Program-made: the position numbers and the translations under genes | Shown: positions 42,405-50,800 of the stretch, one piece after another | How positions within the stretch are numbered: position 1 is the stretch's first letter | Layout of the letters: each line of letters opens with the position of its first letter | NCBI RefSeq assembly: GCF_049651805.1 | Contig: NZ_JBASCU010000038.1 | Span: forward strand, 1-64,000 | Length of the DNA stretch: 64,000 bases | Reading direction: 5' to 3' | Source: Pseudolysinimonas_A sp049651805 | GTDB taxonomy: Bacteria; Actinomycetota; Actinomycetes; Actinomycetales; Microbacteriaceae | Notes under the pieces: generated by a model | The model's input: the letters and a program-made list of their open reading frames with translations, nothing else | The model's database searches: none | Told to the model about the DNA's origin: nothing

Positions 42405-43624
42405 GCGGGCGCCCCGGCCGATGCGGGCGGGTGGCCGGTGGAGAGCCGGTCGCGCACGAGCTGACCCTGGTCGCCCGAGACACCTTCGGAGTCGAAGGGC
42501 GTTGCCAGCACGAGCGCGGCGGCGCCCTGCGCCCAGCTTTCGTCTTGCCAGGTCTCGACGGCCACACCGACCCCGCGCCGAGCGGGAAGCAGGCTGGAAC
42601 GGAACGCCGGCTCGAAGCCGAACGACCAGTGCGGCCAGGAGACCGTGCCTTCGCCAAGCAGGATCACGATCTCGGGGTCGAGCGCGTGCACCAGCCCCGC
42701 GAGCGTGCGACCGAGCAGGTGGCCGGCCTCGCTGAAGATGGTGGTGGCGATCGCGTCGCCCGCGTCTGCCGCGGCCCGAAGCGCCGCGATGCCGCCCGAC
42801 GCCGGGATCGCCCCGCGCTCGCGGGCGGTGCGCACCAGCGCCGCCTCGCCGATGATCGATTCGAGGCAGCCGCGGTTGCCGCACATGCAGAGCGGCCCGT
42901 TCTCGAGCACCGGGGTGTGCCCGATCTCGCCCGCGCCGCCAGCGGCGCCGCGCAGTACGACCCCGTCGACAACGATCCCGGCGCCCACTCCGGTTCCGAT
43001 CGTGACGACGAGGAAGCTCTCGTGGCGTCGCCCGACGCCGTACAGGCGCTCGGCCATGGCGAGCGCGTTCACATTGTTTTCGACGAGCACCGGAAGGCCG
43101 AGTTCGCGTCGAAGCGAGGCGCCGAGCGGCACCTGGTTCCAGCCGAGCTGGGGTGAGTCGACGACGCCGTTGCCCTGCCGATCGACCGAGCCGGGAACCC
43201 CGACGCCGACGCCGAGCAGTCGGGTCGTACCGCCCGCAATGAATCGCTCGAGCAGCCGCGCCAGGTCGGCGAGCACCGTGGATGCTGCGGCGTCGAAGGG
43301 TTCGCTCGCGGAGCGTTGCACCGAGCCGTCGAGCCCAACTTCGACAAACGCGACGTGGTCGGCGACGACTTTGACCCCGATGACCCGATCTCCTGTGGTG
43401 GCGAGGCCCAGCATGCGGGCGGGCCGACCGCCCTGCGAGGGCGAATGTTCCAGTTCGACGACGAGCCCTGCAGCCAGCAGTTCCTTGACGAGCTGCGTCA
43501 TGAGCGCAGGCGAGACCCCGAGGAGGCGAGCGAGGTCGGCGCGCGAGGCTGGCCCCTGAGCGCCGAGTTGCGCGAGGATCGCGGAACGGTTCACGTCGGT
43601 GCGTGCGCTCTGTCGGTTCGCCAT
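42401..43624 (-). CDS. ROK-family transcriptional regulator
   Basis: 407 residues. The N-terminal winged helix (LAQLGAQGPASRADLARLLG, SPALMTQLVKELLAAGLVVE) precedes a ROK sugar-kinase-like domain with VVTIGTGVGAGIVVDG and the zinc-site cluster CMCGNRGCLESI. Such proteins repress sugar operons and are released by a sugar. It is the first gene of the alpha-glucoside operon, so it would control its own transcript through the site at 43646. Confidence 0.93.
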   Translation of the reverse strand: MANRQSARTDVNRSAILAQLGAQGPASRADLARLLGVSPALMTQLVKELLAAGLVVELEHSPSQGGRPARMLGLATTGDRVIGVKVVADHVAFVEVGLDGSVQRSASEPFDAAASTVLADLARLLERFIAGGTTRLLGVGVGVPGSVDRQGNGVVDSPQLGWNQVPLGASLRRELGLPVLVENNVNALAMAERLYGVGRRHESFLVVTIGTGVGAGIVVDGVVLRGAAGGAGEIGHTPVLENGPLCMCGNRGCLESIIGEAALVRTARERGAIPASGGIAALRAAADAGDAIATTIFSEAGHLLGRTLAGLVHALDPEIVILLGEGTVSWPHWSFGFEPAFRSSLLPARRGVGVAVETWQDESWAQGAAALVLATPFDSEGVSGDQGQLVRDRLSTGHPPASAGAPA

Positions 43625-43645
43625 CGAATCTCCTCGGGTTCGCCC

Positions 43646-43660
43646 TTAGTTCAGGACTAA
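43646..43660. promoter_or_regulatory. Candidate ROK operator
   Basis: TTAGT-TCAGG-ACTAA, an inverted repeat 22 bp upstream of the ROK start. TTAGT/ACTAA arms are typical of ROK (XylR/NagC-like) binding sites. The AT-rich tail ATAAACCATAG at 43661 probably contains promoter elements. Confidence 0.6.
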
Positions 43661-43748
43661 ATAAACCATAGAAGTAAGAACCGGGCCGTGTCAATTCGCC
43701 GTCGCCGGTGTCGCGACCGTGCGGAGGAGGTCCGCGGGAGTGGCGTGG

Positions 43749-44783
43749 TTAGGCGACCGCCGGCTCGAGCAGCCGCAGGGCCTTCCCTGCGACATCGATC
43801 TCGAAGAGCACGTTGTTCGGCAGGATCCACTGCGGGTCGGTGTGTCCGAAGTCGAGGTTGCTGACGACGGGCAGGTCGTCGCGCCCGAACTCGGCGAGCA
43901 CCTGCACGACGACGGCATCCAGATCTCTCGACTCAGGCACGGTGTAGTCGCGCGGCCGGCCGATCAGCAGGCCGGCGAGCTTGTCGAGCCCGCCGCCGAC
44001 GCCGAAGCTGCGCAGCCAGTGTTCAGTGAACGCCACCGGCGGTTTGTCTTCGCTGGTCTCGAGGAACAGGATGCGCTCGGCGAAGAACGCTGACTCCGGC
44101 CAGTAGTCGGTGCCTTTGAGGAACTGCAGCACCTCGATACATCCGCCGAAGAGTCGGCCGCTCACTGTGCCGGCGCCCTGCAACCAGCGCCACCCGTCGT
44201 GCGGATGCTGGTGCCCGATCTCGTGACCGGCCTGCCGGTGCCAGTTGGGGTAGTGGTCCACCCAGTGAGGGAACGGGGCGTACTCGAGCGTGTCGGCCGG
44301 CTCGAACACGACGTGGCGCACGTGCTGTTCGAGCTGCGGGAAGTGCCGCGACTGGGCGAACCCGGCCATCACCGACGGGCCGTTGAAGGTCACGAGCCCT
44401 GCCTGGGCGTAGGTGGTGAGCATCGTCGCCGTGTCGGAGTACCCCATCAGCACCTTCGGGTGGCTGACCGCCAGGCCGACATCGAGGTGCGGCAGCAACC
44501 GGATCGAGTCGGTGCCGCCGATCTGGGCGATGATGCCTGCGATGGAGTCGTCAGCGAAGGCGGCGTTGAGGTCGGCGGCCCGCAGCTCGGGATGCCGGTA
44601 CGAGTACTCGGGGTCGAACGTGATCGACGGCAGTTCGACGACCTCGAGCCCGAAGGTGTCGCGCAGCGTCGCCAGCCCGGCGGCATACACCTTCGGGTAG
44701 ACGCCGGCGAGCGACTGGGACGGCGCGACAACGGCGACCCTGTCGCCGGGGTGAAGCCGCGGGGGGCGGATGACCTTGGACAT
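43749..44783 (-). CDS. S66-family LD-carboxypeptidase / MccF-like peptidase
   Basis: 344 residues. The N-terminal domain has RVAVVAPSQSLAGVYPKVYA and the nucleophile Ser116 in LMGYSDTATMLTTY. The C-terminal domain has LFGGCIEVLQFLKGT (Glu) and SNLDFGHTDPQW (His), which completes the Ser-Glu-His triad of S66 enzymes. The MccF subgroup cleaves microcin C-like aminoacyl-adenylates; LdcA cleaves murein tetrapeptides. The sequence alone leans to the MccF-like branch because of its length and the long insertion near 165-190. Confidence 0.88.
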   Translation of the reverse strand: MSKVIRPPRLHPGDRVAVVAPSQSLAGVYPKVYAAGLATLRDTFGLEVVELPSITFDPEYSYRHPELRAADLNAAFADDSIAGIIAQIGGTDSIRLLPHLDVGLAVSHPKVLMGYSDTATMLTTYAQAGLVTFNGPSVMAGFAQSRHFPQLEQHVRHVVFEPADTLEYAPFPHWVDHYPNWHRQAGHEIGHQHPHDGWRWLQGAGTVSGRLFGGCIEVLQFLKGTDYWPESAFFAERILFLETSEDKPPVAFTEHWLRSFGVGGGLDKLAGLLIGRPRDYTVPESRDLDAVVVQVLAEFGRDDLPVVSNLDFGHTDPQWILPNNVLFEIDVAGKALRLLEPAVA

Positions 44784-44802
44784 GCGCCGGGTTCCGGCGG
44801 TT

Positions 44803-46080
44803 CTACGCGGACTTCTCGGTGCGACGCGGCGCGCGCGGCACGATCGTCGGCGCGGCGTTCTCGAGCACGGCGGCCTTCGTCACGACGACACGGGCCACAT
44901 CGTCATCCGACGGAACGTCGAACATGATCGGGCCGAGCACCTCTTCGAGGATCGCGCGCAGGCCGCGGGCGCCGGTCTGGCGCAGCTTCGCGAGATCCGC
45001 GATCGCCTCGAGGGCATCCGTCTCGAACTCCAGCTCGACGCCGTCGATCTCGAACATGCGCTGGTACTGACGCACGAGCGCGTTCTTCGGCTCGGTGAGG
45101 ATCTGCATGAGCGCGTCCTGGTCGAGCGGCGACACCGTCGTGACGACGGGGAGGCGGCCGATGAACTCGGGGATGAGACCGAACTTGTGGAGGTCTTCGG
45201 GAAGCACGTCGCTGAAAAGTTCCTGCTCGTCGCGCTTGAAGTGCAACGGGGCGCCGAAACCGATGCCGCGCTTGCCGACCCGGGCGGAGATGATGTCTTC
45301 CAGCCCCGCGAACGCACCGGCCACGATGAACAGCACGTTCGTCGTATCGATCTGGATGAACTCCTGGTGCGGGTGTTTGCGACCGCCCTGCGGGGGAACG
45401 GATGCCGTCGTGCCTTCGAGGATCTTCAGCAACGCCTGCTGCACGCCCTCGCCCGACACGTCGCGGGTGATCGACGGGTTCTCGGCCTTGCGGGCGATCT
45501 TGTCGACCTCGTCGATGTAGATGATGCCGGTCTCGGCCCGCTTGACGTCGTAGTCGGCGGCCTGGATGAGCTTCAGCAGGATGTTCTCGACATCCTCACC
45601 CACGTACCCGGCCTCGGTGAGGGCGGTGGCATCCGCGACGGCGAAGGGAACGTTGAGCCGCTTCGCGAGCGTCTGGGCGAGGTAGGTCTTGCCGCAGCCG
45701 GTCGGGCCGATCAACAGGATGTTCGACTTCTGGATGTCGATGTCGTCGATCGCCGACTCGGCGGCACTCATGGTGCCGCGGGCGCGAATGCGCTTGTAGT
45801 GGTTGTAGACGGCGACCGAGAGCGCCTTCTTGGCGGGGATCTGGCCGATGACGTACTCCTCGAGGAACGAGAAGATCTCTTTCGGCTTCGGCAGGTCGAA
45901 CTCGCTGACCGTCTCTTCGCCGGCTTCGGCGAGACGCTCTTCGATGATCTCGTTGCAGAGTTCGACGCACTCGTCGCAAATGTAGACGCCGGGGCCCGCG
46001 ATCAGCTGCTGAACCTGCTTCTGGCTCTTGCCGCAGAAGGAGCACTTGAGCAGGTCGGCGCTCTCACCGATCCTCGCCAT
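44803..46080 (-). CDS. clpX: ATP-dependent protease ATPase subunit ClpX
   Basis: 425 residues. The N-terminal zinc domain has CSFCGKS and YICDECVELC. The AAA+ domain has Walker A GPTGCGKTYLAQTLA near 120 and Walker B IIYIDEVDKIARK. RIGFGAPLH-like and IGRLPVV segments are the pore/sensor regions. It unfolds substrates for ClpP1P2. ATG 46080 follows GGGGAGGAG. Order clpP1, clpP2, clpX is the standard actinobacterial arrangement. Confidence 0.98.
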   Translation of the reverse strand: MARIGESADLLKCSFCGKSQKQVQQLIAGPGVYICDECVELCNEIIEERLAEAGEETVSEFDLPKPKEIFSFLEEYVIGQIPAKKALSVAVYNHYKRIRARGTMSAAESAIDDIDIQKSNILLIGPTGCGKTYLAQTLAKRLNVPFAVADATALTEAGYVGEDVENILLKLIQAADYDVKRAETGIIYIDEVDKIARKAENPSITRDVSGEGVQQALLKILEGTTASVPPQGGRKHPHQEFIQIDTTNVLFIVAGAFAGLEDIISARVGKRGIGFGAPLHFKRDEQELFSDVLPEDLHKFGLIPEFIGRLPVVTTVSPLDQDALMQILTEPKNALVRQYQRMFEIDGVELEFETDALEAIADLAKLRQTGARGLRAILEEVLGPIMFDVPSDDDVARVVVTKAAVLENAAPTIVPRAPRRTEKSA

Positions 46081-46183
46081 AACCACTCCTCCCCGTAGGT
46101 TGTGATCGAGCCTAACCCGAACCGGCGGCGTGGGCTCGCAGCGCGTGCCGAAGCCGTCACGGCGCGCCGTCGCGACCTGACTG

Positions 46184-46843
46184 CTACTTGACGAGCGCCG
46201 CGGGAAGGTTCTTGCGGCTCGTGAGCACCTGGTCGATGAGGCCGTAGGTGAGCGCGTCATCGGCGGAGAGGATCTTGTCGCGCTCGATGTCGTTGTTCAC
46301 CTCTTCCTGCGTCTTGTTCGAGTGCTTCGAGAGCGTCAGCTCGAGCCAGGTGCGCAGGCGCAGCACCTCGGCGGCCTGGATCTCGATGTCGGACGCCTGA
46401 CCGCGACCGGCCTCGCCGAAGGCGGGCTGGTGGATGAGCACGCGTGCGTTCGGGAGCGCGAGACGCTTGCCCGGGCTGCCGGCGGCGAGGATGACGGCGG
46501 CGGCCGACGCGGCCTGGCCGAGCACGACGGTCTGGATCTGCGGACGGATGTACTGCATGGTGTCGTAGATCGCCGTCATCGCCGTGAACGAGCCGCCGGG
46601 GCTGTTGATGTACATGACGATGTCGCGGTCGGGGTCCATCGACTCGAGCACGAGCAGCTGGGCCATGACGTCATCCGCCGAGGCGTCGTCGACCTGCACG
46701 CCGAGGAAGATGATGCGGTCCTCGAAGAGCTTCGCGTACGGGTCCTGGCGCTTGAAGCCGTAGGCGGTGCGCTCCTCGAAACTGGGGAGGATGTAGCGAC
46801 TCTCCGCGAGGCTGCCCGCGGCGCGGAACGTGGGGGTTTCCAT
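46184..46843 (-). CDS. clpP2: ATP-dependent Clp protease proteolytic subunit (second paralogue)
   Basis: 219 residues. The Ser is in GQAASAAAVILAAG and the His in ARVLIHQPAFGEAGRG, with Asp in the C-terminal part. MYINSPGGSFTAMTAIYDTM is the oxyanion/handle strand. The N-terminal extension FRAAGSLAESRYILPSFEER is typical of actinobacterial ClpP2. It starts 13 bp after the clpP1 stop, in a 2-component heteromeric ClpP1P2. Confidence 0.97.
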   Translation of the reverse strand: METPTFRAAGSLAESRYILPSFEERTAYGFKRQDPYAKLFEDRIIFLGVQVDDASADDVMAQLLVLESMDPDRDIVMYINSPGGSFTAMTAIYDTMQYIRPQIQTVVLGQAASAAAVILAAGSPGKRLALPNARVLIHQPAFGEAGRGQASDIEIQAAEVLRLRTWLELTLSKHSNKTQEEVNNDIERDKILSADDALTYGLIDQVLTSRKNLPAALVK

Positions 46844-46856
46844 GATCTTCCTACCC

Positions 46857-47438
46857 TTACTTCGTGCCGCCGCCACCGATGACGTCGGCAGCAGATTCGC
46901 GGATGTGGTCGACGAAGCCGTATTCGAGGGCTTCCTTGGCGGTGAACCAGCGGTCGCGGTCACCGTCGGCGTTGATCTGCTCGACCGTCTTGCCGGTCTG
47001 CTCGGCGGTGATCTCGGCGAGACGCTTCTTCATGTCGAGGATGAGCGCCGCCTGCGTCTGGATGTCGCTCGACGTGCCGCCGAATCCACCGTGCGGCTGG
47101 TGCAGCAGCACCCGCGCGTTCGGCGTGATGTAGCGCTTGCCCTTGGTGCCGGCGGTGAGCAGCAGCTGCCCCATCGAGGCGGCCATGCCGATGCCGACGG
47201 TGACGACGTCGTTCGGGATGAACTGCATCGTGTCGTAGATCGCCATCCCGGCGGTGATCGATCCGCCGGGGCTGTTCACGTAGAGGTAGATGTCTTTGTT
47301 CGAGTCTTCGGCGGCGAGCAGCAGAAGCTTCGCAGCGATCTCGTTGGCGTTGTCGTCACGCACCTCGGATCCGAGCCAGATGATGCGGTCTTTGAGAAGT
47401 CGGTCGAAGACGCTCGGCGGGAATGCCGTATCGGCCAT
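46857..47438 (-). CDS. clpP1: ATP-dependent Clp protease proteolytic subunit (first paralogue)
   Basis: 193 residues. Catalytic Ser is in GMAASMGQLLLTAG, His in ARVLLHQPHGGFGG, and the oxyanion strand is LYVNSPGGSITAGMAIYDTM. It is the first gene of clpP1-clpP2, and clpX follows after 103 bp. It forms a heteromeric barrel with ClpP2 and is essential in many actinobacteria. Confidence 0.97.
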   Translation of the reverse strand: MADTAFPPSVFDRLLKDRIIWLGSEVRDDNANEIAAKLLLLAAEDSNKDIYLYVNSPGGSITAGMAIYDTMQFIPNDVVTVGIGMAASMGQLLLTAGTKGKRYITPNARVLLHQPHGGFGGTSSDIQTQAALILDMKKRLAEITAEQTGKTVEQINADGDRDRWFTAKEALEYGFVDHIRESAADVIGGGGTK

Positions 47439-47506
47439 GAGGGGAAGCTCCGTTCGCTTGATTCCGAGGTCGAATCTACTTGGGCTCTCGGATGCCCCGT
47501 GGCCAT

Positions 47507-47535
47507 GTTCGCCCTGGGCAAAGCCCAGGGCGAAC
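47507..47535. promoter_or_regulatory. 13-bp stem-loop between clpP1 and the TPR gene
   Basis: GTTCGCCCTGGGC-AAA-GCCCAGGGCGAAC, a perfect hairpin in the divergent intergenic region. Part of the arm (GCCCTGGGC) recurs at 47550-47558. It could be a regulatory palindrome or a dispersed repeat; no ClgR-type site could be identified by eye. Confidence 0.5.
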
Positions 47536-47579
47536 CAAATAGCACAGCCGCCCTGGGCTCAGGCACGTATCGTCATCGG

Positions 47580-48062
47580 GTGAACGGATGGGAAAAGCGT
47601 GTCGCGGCGGTGTGGGCGGATGCCGGGGGCCGCCCCGAAGCGGACGTGGAGTCGGCGATCGAGGCGCTCGTTGCGGAGCGGCCCGCAGAGGATGCCGTCG
47701 CGGTGTTCGAACTCGCGGGGGTGCGCGACTACGTCGGACGGGAAGCCGAGGCCGAACCGCTGTACCGACGGGCACTCGACCTAGGACTCGGCGAGCCGCA
47801 CCGCGGGCAGGCCGTCATCCAACTCGCTAGCACTGTGCGCAACCTCGGCCGTCCCGAGGAGGCGCTGACGCTGTTGCGGGAGCAGTTCGCCGGGCATCCC
47901 GAACATCCACTCGCCGACGCCGCGACCGCGTTCGCCGCACTCGCCCTCGCCGACACCGGAGCCGAACGCGAGGCCCTCGCCGCTGCGCTGCGCGCCCTCG
48001 CCCCGCACCTGCCGGCCTACTCGCGCGCTGTCACGGCCTACGCCGACGACCTTCTCGGCTAG
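47580..48062 (+). CDS. Tetratricopeptide repeat protein
   Basis: 160 residues from GTG 47580. Helical repeats with TPR spacing are visible: EAEPLYRRALDLGLGEPHRG, QAVIQLASTVRNLGRPEEAL and TLLREQFAGHPEHPLADAAT. This matches the widespread actinobacterial short TPR protein. Partner and role are unknown. It is convergent with the DUF1697 gene, overlapping by 4 bp. Confidence 0.85.
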   Translation: MNGWEKRVAAVWADAGGRPEADVESAIEALVAERPAEDAVAVFELAGVRDYVGREAEAEPLYRRALDLGLGEPHRGQAVIQLASTVRNLGRPEEALTLLREQFAGHPEHPLADAATAFAALALADTGAEREALAAALRALAPHLPAYSRAVTAYADDLLG

Positions 48063-48571
48063 AGCAGCTTCTCGAGGGTGTTGAGGTTGCGGGTCGTCAG
48101 CCACGGCTTGTGTTTACCCGAACCCTGCGCCTTGCCCATCGCCGAGTCGAGCGTCGACCCTTTCGCGGTCGACCAGTAGAGCACCCCGTCACCGCGTGCC
48201 GCTCGGTCGACGGCGGGGTCGAGTTCGACGGCGAGCAGCGCGTCGAGCAGCTCGGGTTTCAGCACGAAGACGACGTATGCGTGCCGGTCGGCGGCGCGCC
48301 CGAACGGATAGGCCTCGACGATCTTGCCGACCTTCGCCTGGGTCAACACGTGCACCCAGGCCTCATACCCGAAGCGTTTCCGCAGCGCGCCTTCCAGCTT
48401 CTTCTTGGCGGCGGATGCGGCATCCGTCGTCGTGAACAGCACGTTGCCACTCGCCAACACCGTCTTCACGTCGTCGTACCCGAGCCCGCGCACCACCTCG
48501 GCGAGGTCGGCCATCTTGACGGTGACCCCGCCGACGTTGACTCCGCGGAGCAGCGCCACATACCGCGTCAT
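48059..48571 (-). CDS. DUF1697 domain protein
   Basis: 170 residues. The DUF1697 signature is YVALLRGVNVGGVTVKMADL, then DVKTVLASGNVLFTT. Function is unknown; members are about 170-180 residues. ATG 48571 is chosen because family homology starts there. Confidence 0.9.
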   Translation of the reverse strand: MTRYVALLRGVNVGGVTVKMADLAEVVRGLGYDDVKTVLASGNVLFTTTDAASAAKKKLEGALRKRFGYEAWVHVLTQAKVGKIVEAYPFGRAADRHAYVVFVLKPELLDALLAVELDPAVDRAARGDGVLYWSTAKGSTLDSAMGKAQGSGKHKPWLTTRNLNTLEKLL

Positions 48572-48613
48572 GCCGCCAGGATGCCACGCCTCGCTGACCC
48601 AAATCTCGGGAAA

Positions 48614-48649
48614 CGCGAAAGCCCCGACCACGAGGGTCGGGGCTTCGCG
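48614..48649 (-). terminator. tig terminator
   Basis: AGCCCCGACC-ACGAG-GGTCGGGGCT with outer arms CGCGA/TCGCG, a strong hairpin 15 bp downstream of the trigger-factor stop. No U-tract, as is usual in this group. It also lies upstream of the DUF1697 gene, so it would separate the two leftward transcripts. Confidence 0.7.
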
Positions 48650-48663
48650 TAACGCAGCAGGCG

Positions 48664-50079
48664 TCAGCTGTGGTCGTGACCGTAGTGCTCGTTACCCGGC
48701 TTGCGGCCGTGCGAGTCCTTACCCGTAGCCGACCCGTGGTCGTGACCTTCGTGATCATCGACCTCGGCCGAGAACACCTCACCCGAGTCGCCGTCGCCGA
48801 GGGCTCGAGCGAGGAAGTCGGAGACATCCACGGCCTTGCCCTTGGTGTCGACGACCTTCGCCTTGCTCAGCACGGTGGCGAGCGCCTTCGATCGGGCGAT
48901 CTCGCCGACGACGCCGGGGAGCTGGCCGTTCTGCTCGAGGATCTTCACGAACTCGCCGGGCTCCATGCCGTACTGCTGGCTGGCCTGCACGACGTAGTTG
49001 GCGAGTTCGTTCTGGCCGACTTTGACCTTTTCGGCTTCGGCGATCGCGTCGAGCAGGATCTGCTGACGGAACGTCTTCTCGCTCGAAATCACGACCTCGG
49101 CGCGGTGCTCGTCGTCGTCGAGACGACCCTCGCCCTCGAGGTGGCGGTGCACCTCGTCGTCGATGAGCTGCTGCGGAACCGGGATGTCGAGCTTCTCGAG
49201 CAGCACGTCGACGATCTTGTCGCGCGCCTCGATCGACTGGCCGAACGCCTTGCTCTTCGCGAGCTGCGCGCGCAGGTCGGCCCGCAGCTCGCCGATCGTG
49301 TCGAACTGGGATGCGATCTGCGCGAACTCGTCGTCGGCTTCGGGCAACTCGCGCTCCTTGACCGAGAGCAGGGTCACGGCGATCTGGGCCTTCTCGCCCT
49401 CGTGTTCGCCACCGAGCAGGTTCGACTCGAAGATCGTCGACTCGCCCGCAGTGAGGGTGTCGAGCGCCTCGTCGATGCCCTCGATCAGGTCACCCGAGCC
49501 CAGCTCGTAGGAGATGTTGTTCGCGGTATCGACCTCTTGGTCGCCGATCGTCGCCTGAAGGTCGAGGCTGAGGAAGTCGCCGGTCTTCGCCGGACGGTCG
49601 ACGGTGACGAGCGTGCCGAACCGCGAACGCAGGTTCTCGAGTTCGCTCTCGACCTCGTCGGGGGTGACCGCGACGGGCTGGACTACGAGCTTCAGCCCGT
49701 CGTACTTCGGAAGGGTGAAGTCGGGGCGCACATCCACCTCGACGGTGATCTTGAGATCACCCGAGAAGTCCTTCTCGTTCGGCAGCTCGACGATGTCGGC
49801 CGACGGGCGGCCGAGCGGCTTGAGGTTCTCACCGCGAGCGGCGTCGCGGTAGAACTTGTCGAGGCCCTCGTTGACGGCGTGGCTGATGACCTCGCCGCGG
49901 CCGACGCGCTGGTCGATGATCGGCGGCGGCACCTTGCCCTTGCGGAATCCGGGGATGTTCACCGACTCGGCGATGTGCTCGTACGCGTGGGTGATGTTCG
50001 GCTTGAGCTCTTCGGGCGTGACGGTGATGTTCAACTTCACGCGCGTCGGTGACAGGCGCTCGACGGTCGTCGTGACCAT
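48664..50079 (-). CDS. tig: Trigger factor
   Basis: A ribosome-bound prolyl isomerase chaperone, 471 residues. The ribosome-binding loop is PGFRKGKVPPPIIDQRVG near 43-60, the FKBP domain follows (GDFLSLDLQATIGDQEVD), then the helical C-terminal domain. The last ~30 residues are a His/Asp-rich tail (HEGHDHGSATGKDSH, then GNEHYGHDHS) that could bind Ni, Zn or Co. AGGAG lies about 10 bases before the ATG. Confidence 0.97.
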   Translation of the reverse strand: MVTTTVERLSPTRVKLNITVTPEELKPNITHAYEHIAESVNIPGFRKGKVPPPIIDQRVGRGEVISHAVNEGLDKFYRDAARGENLKPLGRPSADIVELPNEKDFSGDLKITVEVDVRPDFTLPKYDGLKLVVQPVAVTPDEVESELENLRSRFGTLVTVDRPAKTGDFLSLDLQATIGDQEVDTANNISYELGSGDLIEGIDEALDTLTAGESTIFESNLLGGEHEGEKAQIAVTLLSVKERELPEADDEFAQIASQFDTIGELRADLRAQLAKSKAFGQSIEARDKIVDVLLEKLDIPVPQQLIDDEVHRHLEGEGRLDDDEHRAEVVISSEKTFRQQILLDAIAEAEKVKVGQNELANYVVQASQQYGMEPGEFVKILEQNGQLPGVVGEIARSKALATVLSKAKVVDTKGKAVDVSDFLARALGDGDSGEVFSAEVDDHEGHDHGSATGKDSHGRKPGNEHYGHDHS

Positions 50080-50137
50080 GGGAATTCGTCTCCTGAGTGG
50101 ATGTGAGGGTGAGGGCGCTCTGCCTTCTAAAAAGCAG

Positions 50138-50211
50138 TCGGGGCGACAGGATTTGAACCTGCGGCCTCCCGCTCCCAAAGCGGGCGCTCTACCAAGCTGA
50201 GCTACGCCCCG
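50138..50211 (-). tRNA. tRNA-Pro (UGG)
   Basis: 74 nt, complete cloverleaf. The acceptor is CGGGGCG/CGCCCCG with discriminator A; the anticodon arm CCCGC-TTTGGGA-GCGGG carries anticodon TGG; the T-arm is GCAGG-TTCAAAT-CCTGT. CCA is not encoded. Confidence 0.98.
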
Positions 50212-50243
50212 AGGCAGAAACGGCCCGCCACAGTCTAACGGCT

Positions 50244-50672
50244 CTAGAACCCGCAGGCGCCGGGAGGTGACGCGCAGGCCGCCGTGACCGTGAACCAGAC
50301 GTAGGTGGCGGCGGCGACGTAGCCGAATCCGGGCAGCGAGAAGATCATCGCGGTGATCGCCGGCCACCCCGGCTTCTCGCGGCGGACGGTGCCGATGATG
50401 CCCAGCACCAACCCGAGGAAACAGAGGATGCCGACCGGCAGCACCGCGAGCTGCGAGGTGAGCGCCCACCACGGCGGACCTTGGATGAAGGCATCCACGG
50501 TCTGCCCGTAGGCGTAGAACGCGATACCGGCGGCCGCGAGGTAGGCGAGCACGACCAGTGCGAACGCGATCCCGCCGAAGATGGGTCGCCGCCGGGGGCG
50601 CGGTCGCGAAGCGGGCACCGGGTCGATGGATGTCGGCGCGGCGAGCGGGTACTCGACTGGCGCGTTGTTCAC
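50244..50672 (-). CDS. Small membrane protein, DUF4190-like
   Basis: 142 residues from GTG 50672. A basic N-terminus (RPRPRRRP) precedes three membrane segments. The central part LPVGILCFLGLVLGIIGTVR resembles DUF4190, and the C-terminus has two Cys (AACASPPGACGF). Divergent from the carboxypeptidase gene. Function unknown. Confidence 0.75.
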   Translation of the reverse strand: MNNAPVEYPLAAPTSIDPVPASRPRPRRRPIFGGIAFALVVLAYLAAAGIAFYAYGQTVDAFIQGPPWWALTSQLAVLPVGILCFLGLVLGIIGTVRREKPGWPAITAMIFSLPGFGYVAAATYVWFTVTAACASPPGACGF

Positions 50673-50749
50673 CTCTCGACCCTATTGCGCACACCGCTCT
50701 CAAGGCATGATGAGGACTCAATTACGACCCGTCGGGTCAGGGGGTCGAC

Positions 50750-50764
50750 ATGCACGATTACTAG
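50750..50764 (+). other. Mini-ORF with strong RBS in frame with the carboxypeptidase gene
   Basis: ATG 50750 is preceded by AGGGGG at 5-base spacing and encodes M-H-D-Y, then TAG. The frame is the same as the carboxypeptidase (next ATG at 50801, 17 codons on), and the intervening codons ARSDGVARLTEL are coherent. This is either an upstream leader peptide or an original start interrupted by a nonsense codon. Confidence 0.5.
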
Positions 50765-50800
50765 GCGCGGTCCGACGGGGTCGCGCGGCTCACCGAGCTG

